A stretch of DNA of 64,000 nt from G963666535 sp963666535 (GTDB lineage Bacteria > Bacillota > Clostridia > Oscillospirales > Oscillospiraceae), in assembly GCA_963666535.1 (NCBI GenBank), contig OY762913.1:620001-684000 (forward strand). Reading direction: 5' to 3'. The translations under genes were made by a program, and so were the position numbers. Below are positions 50,772-59,336 of this stretch, piece by piece; the stretch's first letter is position 1, and every line of letters begins with the position of its first letter. The notes beneath the pieces are model-generated. The model had not been told where the DNA came from, ran no database searches, and saw only the letters and a program-made list of their open reading frames with translations.

Positions 50772-51653
50772 TTAAAACATTCCACCCAGCGACTTTAAGA
50801 TTTCAAAAGCAATAATCGCCAGATAGGTCAGCAAGAAGCACAGCAGCATGAGAAAGGAGAACACTCGAATTTTCGGCGGTATCTTTTGTGCCTCACTTTT
50901 GAGCTTTTGCAACTCCAGCTGCTTGAAGTCATGGGCGAGCATTTGAAAATATACCGCACTGTCATCGCCTCGAAGCACACCGATTAACCCTCTCACCACA
51001 TCAGAAAGCATGGGCGAATTGAGCCTTGCCTCAAATCTGGTCAGAGCAGCTTCATAACTTGAGGAACGCATATCCGCTACTAAAATGTCCAGTTCTCCTG
51101 CAAAAGCAGCCCCAGCATTTTTCTTGAAGTTTTCGATTATGGAGAGTACATCACGACTGTTTTTTAACTCCTGTTCTACATTGGCTACAAATCGCGGCAG
51201 TTCATTTTCGATTTCATCTCGCTTCACTTTCAGTTTTTCATCTGCTCTTCTGGTTTCCTTAAAATACACCATGACTGCTAAAAACACCACTACGGGTGCC
51301 AGCAGCGGGAACACCAAGAGGCAAGGAATAACACCCATCAGGATCGCTCCGCATTTGACAAAGGCATACGCCTGATAGACCTCCGGTGTCATATTCATTC
51401 CTGTTGCCTTGAGGATGTTCTTCATTCGGCTTCTGCGGTATTCATCCATACGGATGTATTTGGAGAACTTCACTGCCCACGTCATCAAATAGGTCTCGAT
51501 ACTTTTTGCGGCTTTTTTCTCTGCTCTTGTGGTACTCAGCATTGCTTTTGCGGTGCTCAGATACGGCAACTTCAGCACATCAGCTAGAATGAAGAACAGT
51601 CCAAAAGCCAGGAGAATTCCAAATGTAAAGATTAGCATCATCATCTGCATCAC
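50772..51653 (-). CDS. tadC: TadC-like pilus inner-membrane protein
   Basis: 293 residues with membrane segments near both ends (about 7-27, 112-135, 265-290) and the type II secretion F-like helical region between (DEIENELPRFVANVEQELKN, about 165-184). Tad systems need TadB and TadC as the assembly platform for Flp pili. The start overlaps the tadB stop by four bases. Gene order tadA-tadB-tadC is the classic one. Confidence 0.88.
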   Translation of the reverse strand: MMQMMMLIFTFGILLAFGLFFILADVLKLPYLSTAKAMLSTTRAEKKAAKSIETYLMTWAVKFSKYIRMDEYRRSRMKNILKATGMNMTPEVYQAYAFVKCGAILMGVIPCLLVFPLLAPVVVFLAVMVYFKETRRADEKLKVKRDEIENELPRFVANVEQELKNSRDVLSIIENFKKNAGAAFAGELDILVADMRSSSYEAALTRFEARLNSPMLSDVVRGLIGVLRGDDSAVYFQMLAHDFKQLELQKLKSEAQKIPPKIRVFSFLMLLCFLLTYLAIIAFEILKSLGGMF

Positions 51654-52579
51654 CTCCTAAACTCAATGGGTTTGGTTAACTTAATGACAAAAGCGGTTGA
51701 GATAAAAATGAGAGCCGCTGTAATTGTCAAAATGATTTGCCCCATTGGAGTATGCATTAAGGTGTCGTACCAGCTCTTGTTTAAGAAATACATCAGCGGA
51801 ATATTACCTATGACAAAAATCGCCATGATGATAAATTCCTTTCTCGGCTCAAACACCAGATATTCCAGCTCCGCATTGACAATACGCATATCGGATAGCT
51901 TGCTGACAATGGGTGTCAGCGTGGTTTTCAAACTGCGGTCATATTGGCAGTCACACAGAGCATCGCACCATTCATGAAACACCTCATTATCTATTTTGGT
52001 TCTTAGCGCTTTGAGTGCAGCTTCAATATCCGGATTGACCAGCTTGATCCGCATTATAAAATCCTGAAACACATGACGAACAGGTGGATTCAGGTAGTTG
52101 ATGTTTTCTTCCACCGCAGTCAGAATATCCTCATTTCTTAAGTATGCAGTTGTGATTATACTAAGGCCAGTTTCCAACTCTGCAGCAATATCCTTTTTGA
52201 AATGACTTGCTGTCAGCTTCACGTACCAAAAGGGAAAGAACATAAACCCCACCGCCATGACCGGAGCTAAAAAGAAATTTCCAAACACAATAGCGATGGA
52301 GGCTCCGATGGCAAAGAGCAGCAAGGAACAGGCACATATTAGAGAAAAACGGCTGCTTCTTCCGGTCATTTTGAGGATTTCCTGTGCCTCTAGGATTTCG
52401 CGTTTCAGGAAGTTCGGCTTTTTACGCTTGGTTGCCTCATTGATTTCATCCCTGATGCTTTTGGATTCTCTGGTTAAAAAGCCGAACAGTCCATTGGTAA
52501 AATCAATCGGCTTTAGGTTCAGCAATAGAAAAAAGCCTGTAATCATTCCGACACAGGCGAGTAGTTCTATAAATGTCAT
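51650..52579 (-). CDS. tadB: TadB-like pilus inner-membrane protein
   Basis: 309 residues: an N-terminal membrane segment, a pair near 80-115, a cytosolic F-type helical stretch (AELETGLSIITTAYLRNEDIL, in family position about 160-180), and C-terminal segments (about 250-305). It overlaps tadA by four bases and tadC by four. It forms the assembly platform with TadC under the TadA ATPase. Confidence 0.87.
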   Translation of the reverse strand: MTFIELLACVGMITGFFLLLNLKPIDFTNGLFGFLTRESKSIRDEINEATKRKKPNFLKREILEAQEILKMTGRSSRFSLICACSLLLFAIGASIAIVFGNFFLAPVMAVGFMFFPFWYVKLTASHFKKDIAAELETGLSIITTAYLRNEDILTAVEENINYLNPPVRHVFQDFIMRIKLVNPDIEAALKALRTKIDNEVFHEWCDALCDCQYDRSLKTTLTPIVSKLSDMRIVNAELEYLVFEPRKEFIIMAIFVIGNIPLMYFLNKSWYDTLMHTPMGQIILTITAALIFISTAFVIKLTKPIEFRR

Positions 52580-54111
52580 GCAGAAAGACCTCCTTTCTTT
52601 AAGCGGTTAATGGTTTCGATGGGCATACCATTTTCCAACAGTCGTTTACACAAGCTTTCTGAAATATTGTTCACCATACGGTGGGTGCCATTGATAACAA
52701 AGTTGTTGTCCTCCATGCGGTTTTCGGTAATCTCATATTGGAACAAAGGGCGGAAGCTACGATTACCATCGGGCAGAATTTCGCACTCCATAATCTCCAT
52801 CATTTTTCTCTGTTTGTTCTCAAGCTGCTTGCAAAATACCACAAGGGGATAGGCTTCTGTTACATAGCCCATGAGGGTTTCATCGGACATATCCACTGCT
52901 CTTTTACACAGGGATACCATTCTTCGATAGGTCGCTTCACAGGAGTTGGAATGAATGGTAGTAAGCACAGCTACGCCTGTTCTTGCCGCTTCCTGTGCGG
53001 CATTGGCTTCTGCACCACGCATTTCTCCCACAACCAAAATGTCCGGATTAAAACGAAGAGCCACATCAAGCAGCGCGATCTGGTCGATTCTCTGGCGGTC
53101 ATTTTCGCTGTCACGAGTTAAAGTATGAATAACCGAGTTTATAACCTTTCCGTCTTCTTCTCTGACGAGTGCCAGCTCTCGGCTGCCGTTTTCAATGGTA
53201 AAGATACGCTTATTATCTGGGATTGTAGTTAATAGCCAGCCTGCGACAGTTGTTTTTCCGGAACTGGTTGCTCCCGCTACGCACACAGAAATACCGTAGC
53301 GGATGCACTCGGATAAAAAGTCCAGCATTTCATTGGTGGCTGTTCCGCCATTTACAAAATCCTCTTTCTTCATGCTTTGGGGATTTACAATACGAATGGA
53401 AGCGGCTATGCCTACTTCCTCATCCACAATAGGAGTTTTCAAAACCGCAATACGGATGTTTTTTGCCAAAGTTCCGGTGACCAGAGGACTGGCATTATCC
53501 AGCACTACCCCAGATACATGAAGCATTCGGCGAACCACATTGATGGCGTGTTCAGGGCTTTCGAAATGCTCATTCAGCTTCTCGGTTTTCCCTCCTGAAT
53601 ACTGCACCTCAATATCGTTCCAACCATTGACATCAATTTCTTCAATGCCTTTTCCAAAGATGTATTTTGTTAGGAAGGAAAACTCAGCCATCTCTGTATA
53701 AAGGGCATCTACAAGCTGCTGATTTGTCATACCCTTGACTGCTACCCGGCTGTCCTGCACATATTTGGTGATATACCTTTTGATGTGTTCTTTGACTTCC
53801 TCGGTATTGCCGCTCGTCAGCAGGGTACTGTATTTCCCTGAGATATGCTCCTGCACATCACGAAGCACAGCAGAAAAATCTTTGCTGTCATCCTCCGCAG
53901 AAAAGAAAAGATCATGAGTACGTAAAACATCACGTTTTTTATGTTCTGGTTCTTCCGCATCGGCTGTAACAGCAGATTCTAGAGATTCTGATATATCCAT
54001 TTTTTCCTCTGCATGAGCTTTGGAAGCAGGAGTATCTTTTTCCAATACTTTTTCTACGGATGAAGGTTCACCCTCCAGAAACACACTTTGATTACGCTTT
54101 TTGCCTAGCAT
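52576..54111 (-). CDS. tadA: TadA/CpaF-type pilus assembly ATPase
   Basis: 511 residues. The CpaF/VirB11-family core has Walker A GATSSGKTT (about residue 285-293), an Asp box and Walker B ILVVGEMRGAEA (about 360-371), then histidine box TTIHSNS (about 386). The N-terminal 120 residues are charged and less conserved. It powers pilin polymerisation. It overlaps tadZ by seven bases and tadB by four. No second VirB11-type ATPase is seen, so it might serve both pilus and transfer channel, which is inference. Confidence 0.94.
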   Translation of the reverse strand: MLGKKRNQSVFLEGEPSSVEKVLEKDTPASKAHAEEKMDISESLESAVTADAEEPEHKKRDVLRTHDLFFSAEDDSKDFSAVLRDVQEHISGKYSTLLTSGNTEEVKEHIKRYITKYVQDSRVAVKGMTNQQLVDALYTEMAEFSFLTKYIFGKGIEEIDVNGWNDIEVQYSGGKTEKLNEHFESPEHAINVVRRMLHVSGVVLDNASPLVTGTLAKNIRIAVLKTPIVDEEVGIAASIRIVNPQSMKKEDFVNGGTATNEMLDFLSECIRYGISVCVAGATSSGKTTVAGWLLTTIPDNKRIFTIENGSRELALVREEDGKVINSVIHTLTRDSENDRQRIDQIALLDVALRFNPDILVVGEMRGAEANAAQEAARTGVAVLTTIHSNSCEATYRRMVSLCKRAVDMSDETLMGYVTEAYPLVVFCKQLENKQRKMMEIMECEILPDGNRSFRPLFQYEITENRMEDNNFVINGTHRMVNNISESLCKRLLENGMPIETINRLKKGGLSA

Positions 54112-54920
54112 CCAAACACCTCCTTTGCAATTTTTTCAATCTCCTTACGAAAGCCCCTGCTATCTTTTAAGGCAAGGTCAGCAAACAGATTCCCTGATAG
54201 TACCTGTGCCGCAAGCTCCGGAGAATGGGGTATCTGAAACACAACATTGCCCAGCACCTGTTCCATGTGTTCACTGGCTTCATTTGACTTCACGTTGCTG
54301 GCTACCTTATACTGTTTGTCTGCATCCCATTTATGATCTTTCAGCAAGGGAAGCTGGCTGGACAGATAGCTGATGGATTTTAAATCACAGTTTACCAGAC
54401 GAAGCACCGCATCGGACTCCATCAAAGCTACCGCTGATAAAATATCGTTGGCAATATAGCTGCCGCAATCAATAATAATATAAGGTGCCATATCTCTTAA
54501 ATGGTCAATTAGCTCCGTTGCCTGTGTTGCGTTATGGGCTGGGTAGGTGTATTCATTTTCTCCTTTCCGCATCCCGATAATAGTAAGGTAGCTGATTTTC
54601 TTATGCGTATTACAGTTATGCTTAATGAGCGAGTCTGTCACATGGGTTGCCGCCAGAATGCTTCCGAGGGAATGATCACTTTCAAGATCTCCCGCTGGAC
54701 AAATACAAGGGAGCATAGGCGCTGTCATGTCACAAAGCACCAATACCACGTTTTTCTTTTTATCTGCAAGATGCTTCGCCAGTTTCACCGCCACCGTTGT
54801 TTTGCCGCAGCCGGGACTGCCCCAAACAGCCAGTACCTGAGCAGCGTTTTCAGCTTCCTGCTCCATCTTATCCGGCTCTGTGTTACGGCTGAAAATACCG
54901 CCTTTTTTGAAATTGAGCAT
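54105..54920 (-). CDS. tadZ: TadZ/CpaE-like P-loop ATPase
   Basis: 271 residues with a MinD/ParA-type fold: VLAVWGSPGCGKTTVAVKLA (residues about 29-48; Walker A GSPGCGKTT), VLVLCDMTAP and IIIDCGSYIAND. Such proteins place the Tad machine in the cell. It follows cpaB directly (54920/54921) and overlaps tadA. The Walker A has the classical GCGKTT form instead of the deviant MinD lysine, a small oddity. Confidence 0.85.
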   Translation of the reverse strand: MLNFKKGGIFSRNTEPDKMEQEAENAAQVLAVWGSPGCGKTTVAVKLAKHLADKKKNVVLVLCDMTAPMLPCICPAGDLESDHSLGSILAATHVTDSLIKHNCNTHKKISYLTIIGMRKGENEYTYPAHNATQATELIDHLRDMAPYIIIDCGSYIANDILSAVALMESDAVLRLVNCDLKSISYLSSQLPLLKDHKWDADKQYKVASNVKSNEASEHMEQVLGNVVFQIPHSPELAAQVLSGNLFADLALKDSRGFRKEIEKIAKEVFGC

Positions 54921-55772
54921 TTATTCAGCCTCACTTTCTATGGGGGTATTTGCTGATACAGATGGAACAGTCCGTTCGGTTGATTCCTCACTTTCCGAAG
55001 ATTCCTGTTTTTCTTCTGTTGTTTTATCTGCATTTTCTTCTGAGGACGGATACCGCTTCGATAGTACAGACTCCTGCGCATCTATAAATTTATTACCATT
55101 TTCTTTTGAGCCACGGTAAACGAGCGAAATATGCAGATTACCGTCTGCCTCCAGCATCGCAAGGATTTTGCTCTGCTCCGGTGTTACCAAAAGCGTGACG
55201 GTAGAAGGCAGTTCCTTTTCCTCAGAATCTTCCTGCTCACCAGTGTTGGCATCATAACCACTGCCTGCAGTAACTGCAATAACCTCCACATACTGTAGCT
55301 CCAGAGGAATAACAGTAGTACCTTGTTTCTTGTAATCCGGTGCAATAATGGACACGATATCGCCGGATACCAGCTTGCCGGAAAGTCCTGTTGCAAAAGA
55401 TTTCACCGATACCGACATTGCCTGTTTTTCTCCGGTCAGGTTATACAAATAGGCGTTTTCAGCGGCAGGCTCATCAGCAACCTTAGAGCTGATGATGTAA
55501 TCGCCGGGAACCATATCCGCAGATGCAAACTTGCCAAGAACAGTTTCCGTGTTCTTTACCACATCATCCGGCAAGTTATAACCGCCCACCTCCACGGTTT
55601 GTACCATATCTTTGGTAATTTCATCGCCGATTTTGATATCCTTGGTTACTCGGACAATTTCTGTTTTTTGACTCATGCCCTTGTTAAAAAGCGGTGTGAC
55701 TGCAAAGCAGATAATAAGGGACAGTACAATGCAGATAACACCGATCACGGTTCTATTTTTTAAAAAACTCAT
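54921..55772 (-). CDS. cpaB: CpaB/RcpC-like pilus assembly protein with SAF domain
   Basis: 283 residues: a membrane anchor (TVIGVICIVLSLIICFAVTP, about 8-27), then a SAF-type domain (RVTKDIKIGDEITKDMVQTV, about 41-60) and a beta region, and a Glu/Ser-rich tail of about 45 residues. CpaB proteins lie outside the membrane and shape the Flp pilus base, with possible binding to wall glycans. It begins the tadZABC row. The stop of the small ORF upstream lies 28 bases away. Confidence 0.85.
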   Translation of the reverse strand: MSFLKNRTVIGVICIVLSLIICFAVTPLFNKGMSQKTEIVRVTKDIKIGDEITKDMVQTVEVGGYNLPDDVVKNTETVLGKFASADMVPGDYIISSKVADEPAAENAYLYNLTGEKQAMSVSVKSFATGLSGKLVSGDIVSIIAPDYKKQGTTVIPLELQYVEVIAVTAGSGYDANTGEQEDSEEKELPSTVTLLVTPEQSKILAMLEADGNLHISLVYRGSKENGNKFIDAQESVLSKRYPSSEENADKTTEEKQESSESEESTERTVPSVSANTPIESEAE

Positions 55773-55800
55773 AGCTTAACATCCTCCTTATTTTCAATTA

Positions 55801-55923
55801 TTAGATTGCTTTTGTGTGGTTTTTCTTTTTGTATCTGCGGATCATGTAAACACCTGTTGCCAAAGGAGCAAGCAGACACACTACTCCAATGACGGTTTTC
55901 TTCTTGATTTTTTTCATAGACAT
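55801..55923 (-). CDS. Small single-span membrane protein
   Basis: A 40-residue ORF (38 if the second ATG at 55917 is used) with a basic N-terminus, one hydrophobic helix (TVIGVVCLLAPLATGVYMI) and a basic end. The start overlaps the stop of the prepilin peptidase (TATGA-type), with AGGAG just upstream, and cpaB follows after 28 bases. Position and coupling suggest a real small pilus-locus protein; no family is recognised. Confidence 0.55.
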   Translation of the reverse strand: MSMKKIKKKTVIGVVCLLAPLATGVYMIRRYKKKNHTKAI

Positions 55924-56354
55924 AGAACTCCTAGTTTGATGAAATATGCGATAGTACAGCCGATTGACAGAAACGGAGCAAGGGGAAAGGATTTCATTAT
56001 TTCAGCCTTGCGGATTTTTTGTATGCAACAGTATGTGGCGTAAAAACCAAGCATCACGAACAGCCCCAGCATTTCTGCAAACAATCCATAGGGTAATCCA
56101 AGAACTACACCGCAGGCTGCCATCAACTTAATATCGCCACCACCCATGCCGCCGCATAACACAGCGGCAAGGAGAAACGGCAAAGCGGCAAATATACCCA
56201 GCAGATTCCAAGGTTCAAAAACACAGAATGCTGTCAGGGCGATCAATGCATTTAAAGTGTCCGGTATGATTCTTGTTCTTAGGTCAATCACAGATGCAGT
56301 CAATAAAAGAGCAAGAAAAAAGACCGCCTGTAAAGCGATCTCATTATCCAGCAT
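55914..56354 (-). CDS. A24-family prepilin peptidase (TadV/CpaA type)
   Basis: 146 residues with about four to five membrane segments. The catalytic aspartates are in SVIDLRTRIIPD (D near residue 23) and GGGDIKLMAACG (GxGDxK, near 73-76), the A24 signature. It cuts the leader of Flp-type prepilins, and lacks the methylase domain of larger PilD enzymes, as in TadV. It overlaps the pilin gene by 11 bases. Its likely substrates are the two DUF6133-type pilins and the DUF4320 protein. Confidence 0.92.
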   Translation of the reverse strand: MLDNEIALQAVFFLALLLTASVIDLRTRIIPDTLNALIALTAFCVFEPWNLLGIFAALPFLLAAVLCGGMGGGDIKLMAACGVVLGLPYGLFAEMLGLFVMLGFYATYCCIQKIRKAEIMKSFPLAPFLSIGCTIAYFIKLGVLCL

Positions 56355-56574
56355 AGTTGAACATTTCTTTGATTCGGCGTGTCAAAGTCGGAAGCACTAC
56401 ATCGCCAAACAGCGCATAAAGACCAGCAAGTACTAACGCACCAATAACGACTGCCATCAAAATCTTAATTGCGGTATCCACAAAGCCTTCACCACTTGGA
56501 TTAGAAACAATGGCTTTTACTTGCATTGCCTTGATTACCATCTTGTTTTTCATGTTGTTCATCATCTTTCTCAT
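56344..56574 (-). CDS. Flp-type pilin (DUF6133-like), copy 1
   Basis: 76 residues: a basic 30-residue leader, then SGEGFVDTAIKILMAVVIGA, the conserved cleavage site and hydrophobic helix, and the short end LPTLTRRIKEMFNY. Nearly identical in this part to copy 2 at 56978. Small single-helix pilins next to an A24 peptidase form Tad/Flp pili. GGAGG precedes the ATG at 56574. Confidence 0.85.
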   Translation of the reverse strand: MRKMMNNMKNKMVIKAMQVKAIVSNPSGEGFVDTAIKILMAVVIGALVLAGLYALFGDVVLPTLTRRIKEMFNYAG

Positions 56575-56611
56575 TTCACATTACCTCCATAAATTTGTAT
56601 TGGTTGATTCG

Positions 56612-56950
56612 TTACATACCGCCCATTTGTATATCAGGCTGTGCTGATTCCGGCTGTTCCTGATGCTCTACAGGAGCTTGGTTCTGCGTGATTGCCTGTT
56701 GGTACGCATCCAGTACTGCACTGTGAAGCTGCTCTCTGAATTCCTTTGTCACGGGAAAACAAATTTCTTTATAACCGCTTTCCGTTTTTCTGCTTGGCAT
56801 GGCAACAAACAAACCATCTCTGCCGCCCTCAATCACTTTAATGCCTCGAATCGCAAGGCACTCATCAACCGTAGCGGATGCGTAGGCTCGAATTCCACCA
56901 GCGCTTCCCGATGGATACATAGAACTAATTTTTACATCTACATTTAGCAT
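56612..56950 (-). CDS. spoVG: SpoVG-family protein
   Basis: 112 residues. The N-terminal 85 follow SpoVG: DVKISSMYPSG, then ATVDECLAIRGIKVIEG, GLFVAMPSRK and ICFPVTKEFREQL. SpoVG is a small nucleic-acid-binding regulator in Firmicutes; copies on mobile elements are common. The Gln/Pro-rich tail is extra. It lies between the two pilin genes, and might control them or act on the host after transfer; this is inference. Confidence 0.9.
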   Translation of the reverse strand: MLNVDVKISSMYPSGSAGGIRAYASATVDECLAIRGIKVIEGGRDGLFVAMPSRKTESGYKEICFPVTKEFREQLHSAVLDAYQQAITQNQAPVEHQEQPESAQPDIQMGGM

Positions 56951-56977
56951 GATAATTTCTCCTTCTATCCGAATTTT

Positions 56978-57217
56978 TTAACGTGCTGAGTTACCATAGT
57001 TGAACATTTCTGTGATTCGGCGAGTAAGTGTTGGAAGCACCACATCCCCAAACAGTGCATAAAGACCGGCAAGCAACAACGCACCGATAACAACTGCCAT
57101 CAAAATTTTAATTGCGGTATCCACAAATCCCTCACCACTGCAGCTCTCCAGAGCCAGCTTTGCCTGCAGCACTTTCATGGTTAATTGGTACTTTGCCCTG
57201 ACAAAAGACTTTTTCAT
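56978..57217 (-). CDS. Flp-type pilin (DUF6133-like), copy 2
   Basis: 79 residues with leader and cleavage motif CSGEGFVD, the same hydrophobic helix as copy 1 (only a few changes), and the end RRITEMFNYGN. The leader differs more than the mature part, which shows that the mature region is under stronger constraint. AGGAGG precedes the ATG. It lies on the other side of spoVG from copy 1, probably after a local duplication. Confidence 0.85.
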   Translation of the reverse strand: MKKSFVRAKYQLTMKVLQAKLALESCSGEGFVDTAIKILMAVVIGALLLAGLYALFGDVVLPTLTRRITEMFNYGNSAR

Positions 57218-57261
57218 TGAATATTTTCCTCCTTGATTTTTGTATTTGCATAATAAAAAAA

Positions 57262-57276
57262 CAGCCCTCAGAGCTG
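57262..57276 (-). terminator. Short terminator in front of pilin copy 2
   Basis: CAGCCC and GAGCTG pair with one G-U around TCA; seven T follow on the minus strand. The hairpin overlaps the stop codon of the YodL-like gene. Confidence 0.65.
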
Positions 57277-57816
57277 CATGGTCTGTGTCTGACTCGGAGC
57301 TTCAAAGTCAATCTGCTTGAAGCCGAAGCGATCACAATAATGAAATTCACTGCCCGCGCCATCGTATAGTTCCACCACATCAGACATGGACAGAGAATGT
57401 CCGGTATAGCCGGGTGGATGGGCAGTATTAAACTTGGTATAGATTGTTTCCAGACTGTTGCTTTCCACCTCCCCATCATAGACCACTTGGTAATCCTGTG
57501 GATTTGGTTCTCCGAAGTCCTTTTTCATCTGGTCGTAACTGATAAACCGCATTAGAATATCCGATTCCGGCTTGAGCTGCCAGATACGGCAGTTTTTTAA
57601 CAGGGTAAGTTCATGGGTTTCTTTCTGCCCGTTAGATAATCGGTCAAACACACCGTCCACCCATTTTACTTCTGAGATATCCTTTTGGCGATTCAGATAA
57701 TCCTGCATTTCCTGTGATTCAAACAGCGGATCGACTATCGCCTTGTTACCAGACACATATCCGGCAGCATTGCCATAATAGACAATTGTATCTTTTTCAA
57801 TTGTAATTCCTTTCAT
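57268..57816 (-). CDS. YodL-like domain protein
   Basis: 182 residues. The second half holds the YodL-like block: VVYDGEVESNSLETIYTKFN and HPPGYTGHSLSMSDVVELYD (about residues 112-150), then a closing YCDRFGFKQIDF. This domain occurs in large replication or helicase proteins and in small proteins of clostridial ICEs. The first half is not recognised. It lies 13 bases behind the next gene. Function unknown. Confidence 0.8.
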   Translation of the reverse strand: MKGITIEKDTIVYYGNAAGYVSGNKAIVDPLFESQEMQDYLNRQKDISEVKWVDGVFDRLSNGQKETHELTLLKNCRIWQLKPESDILMRFISYDQMKKDFGEPNPQDYQVVYDGEVESNSLETIYTKFNTAHPPGYTGHSLSMSDVVELYDGAGSEFHYCDRFGFKQIDFEAPSQTQTMQL

Positions 57817-57829
57817 GGGATAGCCTCCT

Positions 57830-58405
57830 TTACATCATCTGCATTCCTCCTGATTCTGTCTGCTCTAATTTAAAAGCTTTCATTTCTTTTTCTGAAGGAT
57901 AGATGAGCTTTTGATCCTGCATCTCCAAAACACAAAAATCATTGCGGTCACAGATCATAATTCGATGCTGGTAAGGCTTCTGCATTTCTACATAGTCCAT
58001 CACTTCCTTTTCACTGCAAAGCCAAACACCAGCAGCATAACGGCCATCAGGCAGAAAGCTGTAACCGCTGTATTTTGGCTCATGGCTATTTAAGTTTAGT
58101 GCTCCCTGCGGTCTAACTTGAGATAACTGCAGTTTTGCGGAATCCGGAACTGACCCCGGCTTCAAAATCCCCATCACTTCATTGCGTCTTTTCAAAGAAA
58201 ATTCACCATTGCTTAAGGATACAAGAAATACTGCACAGCCTTTCGGATTAGCATCAACTCCATTTCCGCAGAGGCAGTAAAATAATTGATTTCTGTAATT
58301 CTGCTGCAGAGCCTCACAATTTACGACTACAACCTTGCTCTTGATGGAGCAGGCATATCCTGTTTCGGCACAATCTGCCTCAGTATATCGTTGTTTTCCA
58401 TCCAT
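57830..58405 (-). CDS. Conserved ICE protein of unknown function
   Basis: 191 residues, cytosolic, no domain recognised. It has a Cys-containing N-terminal part (FYCLCGNGVDANPKGCAVFL), a middle region LKPGSVPDSAKLQLS, and a C-terminal part (VMDYVEMQKPYQHRIMICDR) with a likely alpha/beta fold. It lies three bases behind the AbrB-type gene and 13 ahead of the YodL-like gene, so it belongs to the same operon. Confidence 0.7.
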   Translation of the reverse strand: MDGKQRYTEADCAETGYACSIKSKVVVVNCEALQQNYRNQLFYCLCGNGVDANPKGCAVFLVSLSNGEFSLKRRNEVMGILKPGSVPDSAKLQLSQVRPQGALNLNSHEPKYSGYSFLPDGRYAAGVWLCSEKEVMDYVEMQKPYQHRIMICDRNDFCVLEMQDQKLIYPSEKEMKAFKLEQTESGGMQMM

Positions 58406-58408
58406 CGC

Positions 58409-58693
58409 CTACGCCTCCTTTTTCTGCTGTAATAGGTTAGTAAGATCGGAAATAAGACTGATTCTAGTATCGTCCGGCAGAGTCTTAAATGCCGCACGAA
58501 CATAAGCTTCTACCGCTTCCTGAGATTGGTCACCAACCTCGATTACATCCACCTTCTGCACACAAACTTTGCCGTTAGCCATGCCAAGTCTAACAATATC
58601 TCCATAATCCATACCTGTAGCCGAACGCATTTCCTTTGGTATCAGCACACGGCCTTTTCCATCCATTAATTTATAAACGGGCTTACCATTCAT
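58409..58693 (-). CDS. AbrB/MazE-type DNA-binding protein
   Basis: 94 residues. The first 50 form a swapped-hairpin AbrB domain: KLMDGKGRVLIPKEMRSATG, then DIVRLGMANGKVCVQKVD. The helical tail probably dimerises. It lies one base from the following AbrB-like gene, so the two may form a mixed regulator pair. As part of the transfer operon it could control it; target unknown. Confidence 0.85.
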   Translation of the reverse strand: MNGKPVYKLMDGKGRVLIPKEMRSATGMDYGDIVRLGMANGKVCVQKVDVIEVGDQSQEAVEAYVRAAFKTLPDDTRISLISDLTNLLQQKKEA

Positions 58694-58936
58694 CTAATTT
58701 TCTCCCTCCACTAAAACCTTGCGGATTGCCGCATGGCTGATTCCCAAATCGTCAAATAGCTCCATTAGTGCAGGAGGTACGATAGATATAGGATCTATTC
58801 CTCCGATAATAATTGCACCCGGAATACACTGAATATCCAAATCACAGTTTTCGGAAAGCCCTGCGGCTTCCAGTAAACAATTTGGAATAACAAGTTCATC
58901 AAGCTCGTGGATATCTGCATTTTTTGTATGATACAT
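58694..58936 (-). CDS. Small AbrB-like protein
   Basis: 80 residues with HELDELVIPNCLLEAAGLSE and LDIQCIPGAIIIGGID, the strand-turn pattern of an AbrB-like domain (IPxxLLxxAGL), followed by a helical tail. It is directly upstream of the full AbrB-type gene and 13 bases behind the next. It is likely to be regulatory, perhaps as a partner of its neighbour. Confidence 0.65.
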   Translation of the reverse strand: MYHTKNADIHELDELVIPNCLLEAAGLSENCDLDIQCIPGAIIIGGIDPISIVPPALMELFDDLGISHAAIRKVLVEGEN

Positions 58937-58949
58937 ATACGTTTCCTCC

Positions 58950-59336
58950 CTATATTCCCATCGATTGGGTCATTGTTTGTTCTTCTGCTGATTTCAGTTC
59001 TGCTACAAAAGATTGAAGCTCATCTTCAGTCAGAGAAATTTTAGCTTTTTCGAGCTGTTTTAACACATCGGTCACACTTTGATATTCCTCTGTGAGCTTC
59101 TGCATTTTCTTGCTGTCGTTATATCCTCCGGCGCATCGAGTGTACCCCTTGAAAATGCAGTCATATTTCTGTGTTTTCATGTTTGGCAGCACAGATAGAT
59201 ACAATCCAACCATTGCTTTATCAGAAGCACTGATAAATAAATCATCATGCATATTCCCGACTGATAGCTCCATAAAACCATTTGTTTTTTCTGAGATAAG
59301 ATCTTTAGCCCATCTCATTTGTTCGATAGAATTCAT
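58950..59336 (-). CDS. Small ICE protein of unknown function
   Basis: 128 residues from the ATG at 59336 (AAGGAGAGG upstream), overlapping the end of the dam gene by 32 bases in another frame. The sequence has an alpha/beta N-terminal part (MELSVGNMHDDLFISAS) and a helical C-terminal half (LTEDELQSFVAELKSAE). No family recognised. It is co-transcribed with the AbrB-type genes. Confidence 0.65.
   Translation of the reverse strand: MNSIEQMRWAKDLISEKTNGFMELSVGNMHDDLFISASDKAMVGLYLSVLPNMKTQKYDCIFKGYTRCAGGYNDSKKMQKLTEEYQSVTDVLKQLEKAKISLTEDELQSFVAELKSAEEQTMTQSMGI

Noticed and set aside
56321..56342. Terminator-like hairpin with T run
   Set aside because: It lies within the first codons of the prepilin peptidase gene and can be explained by coding sequence.
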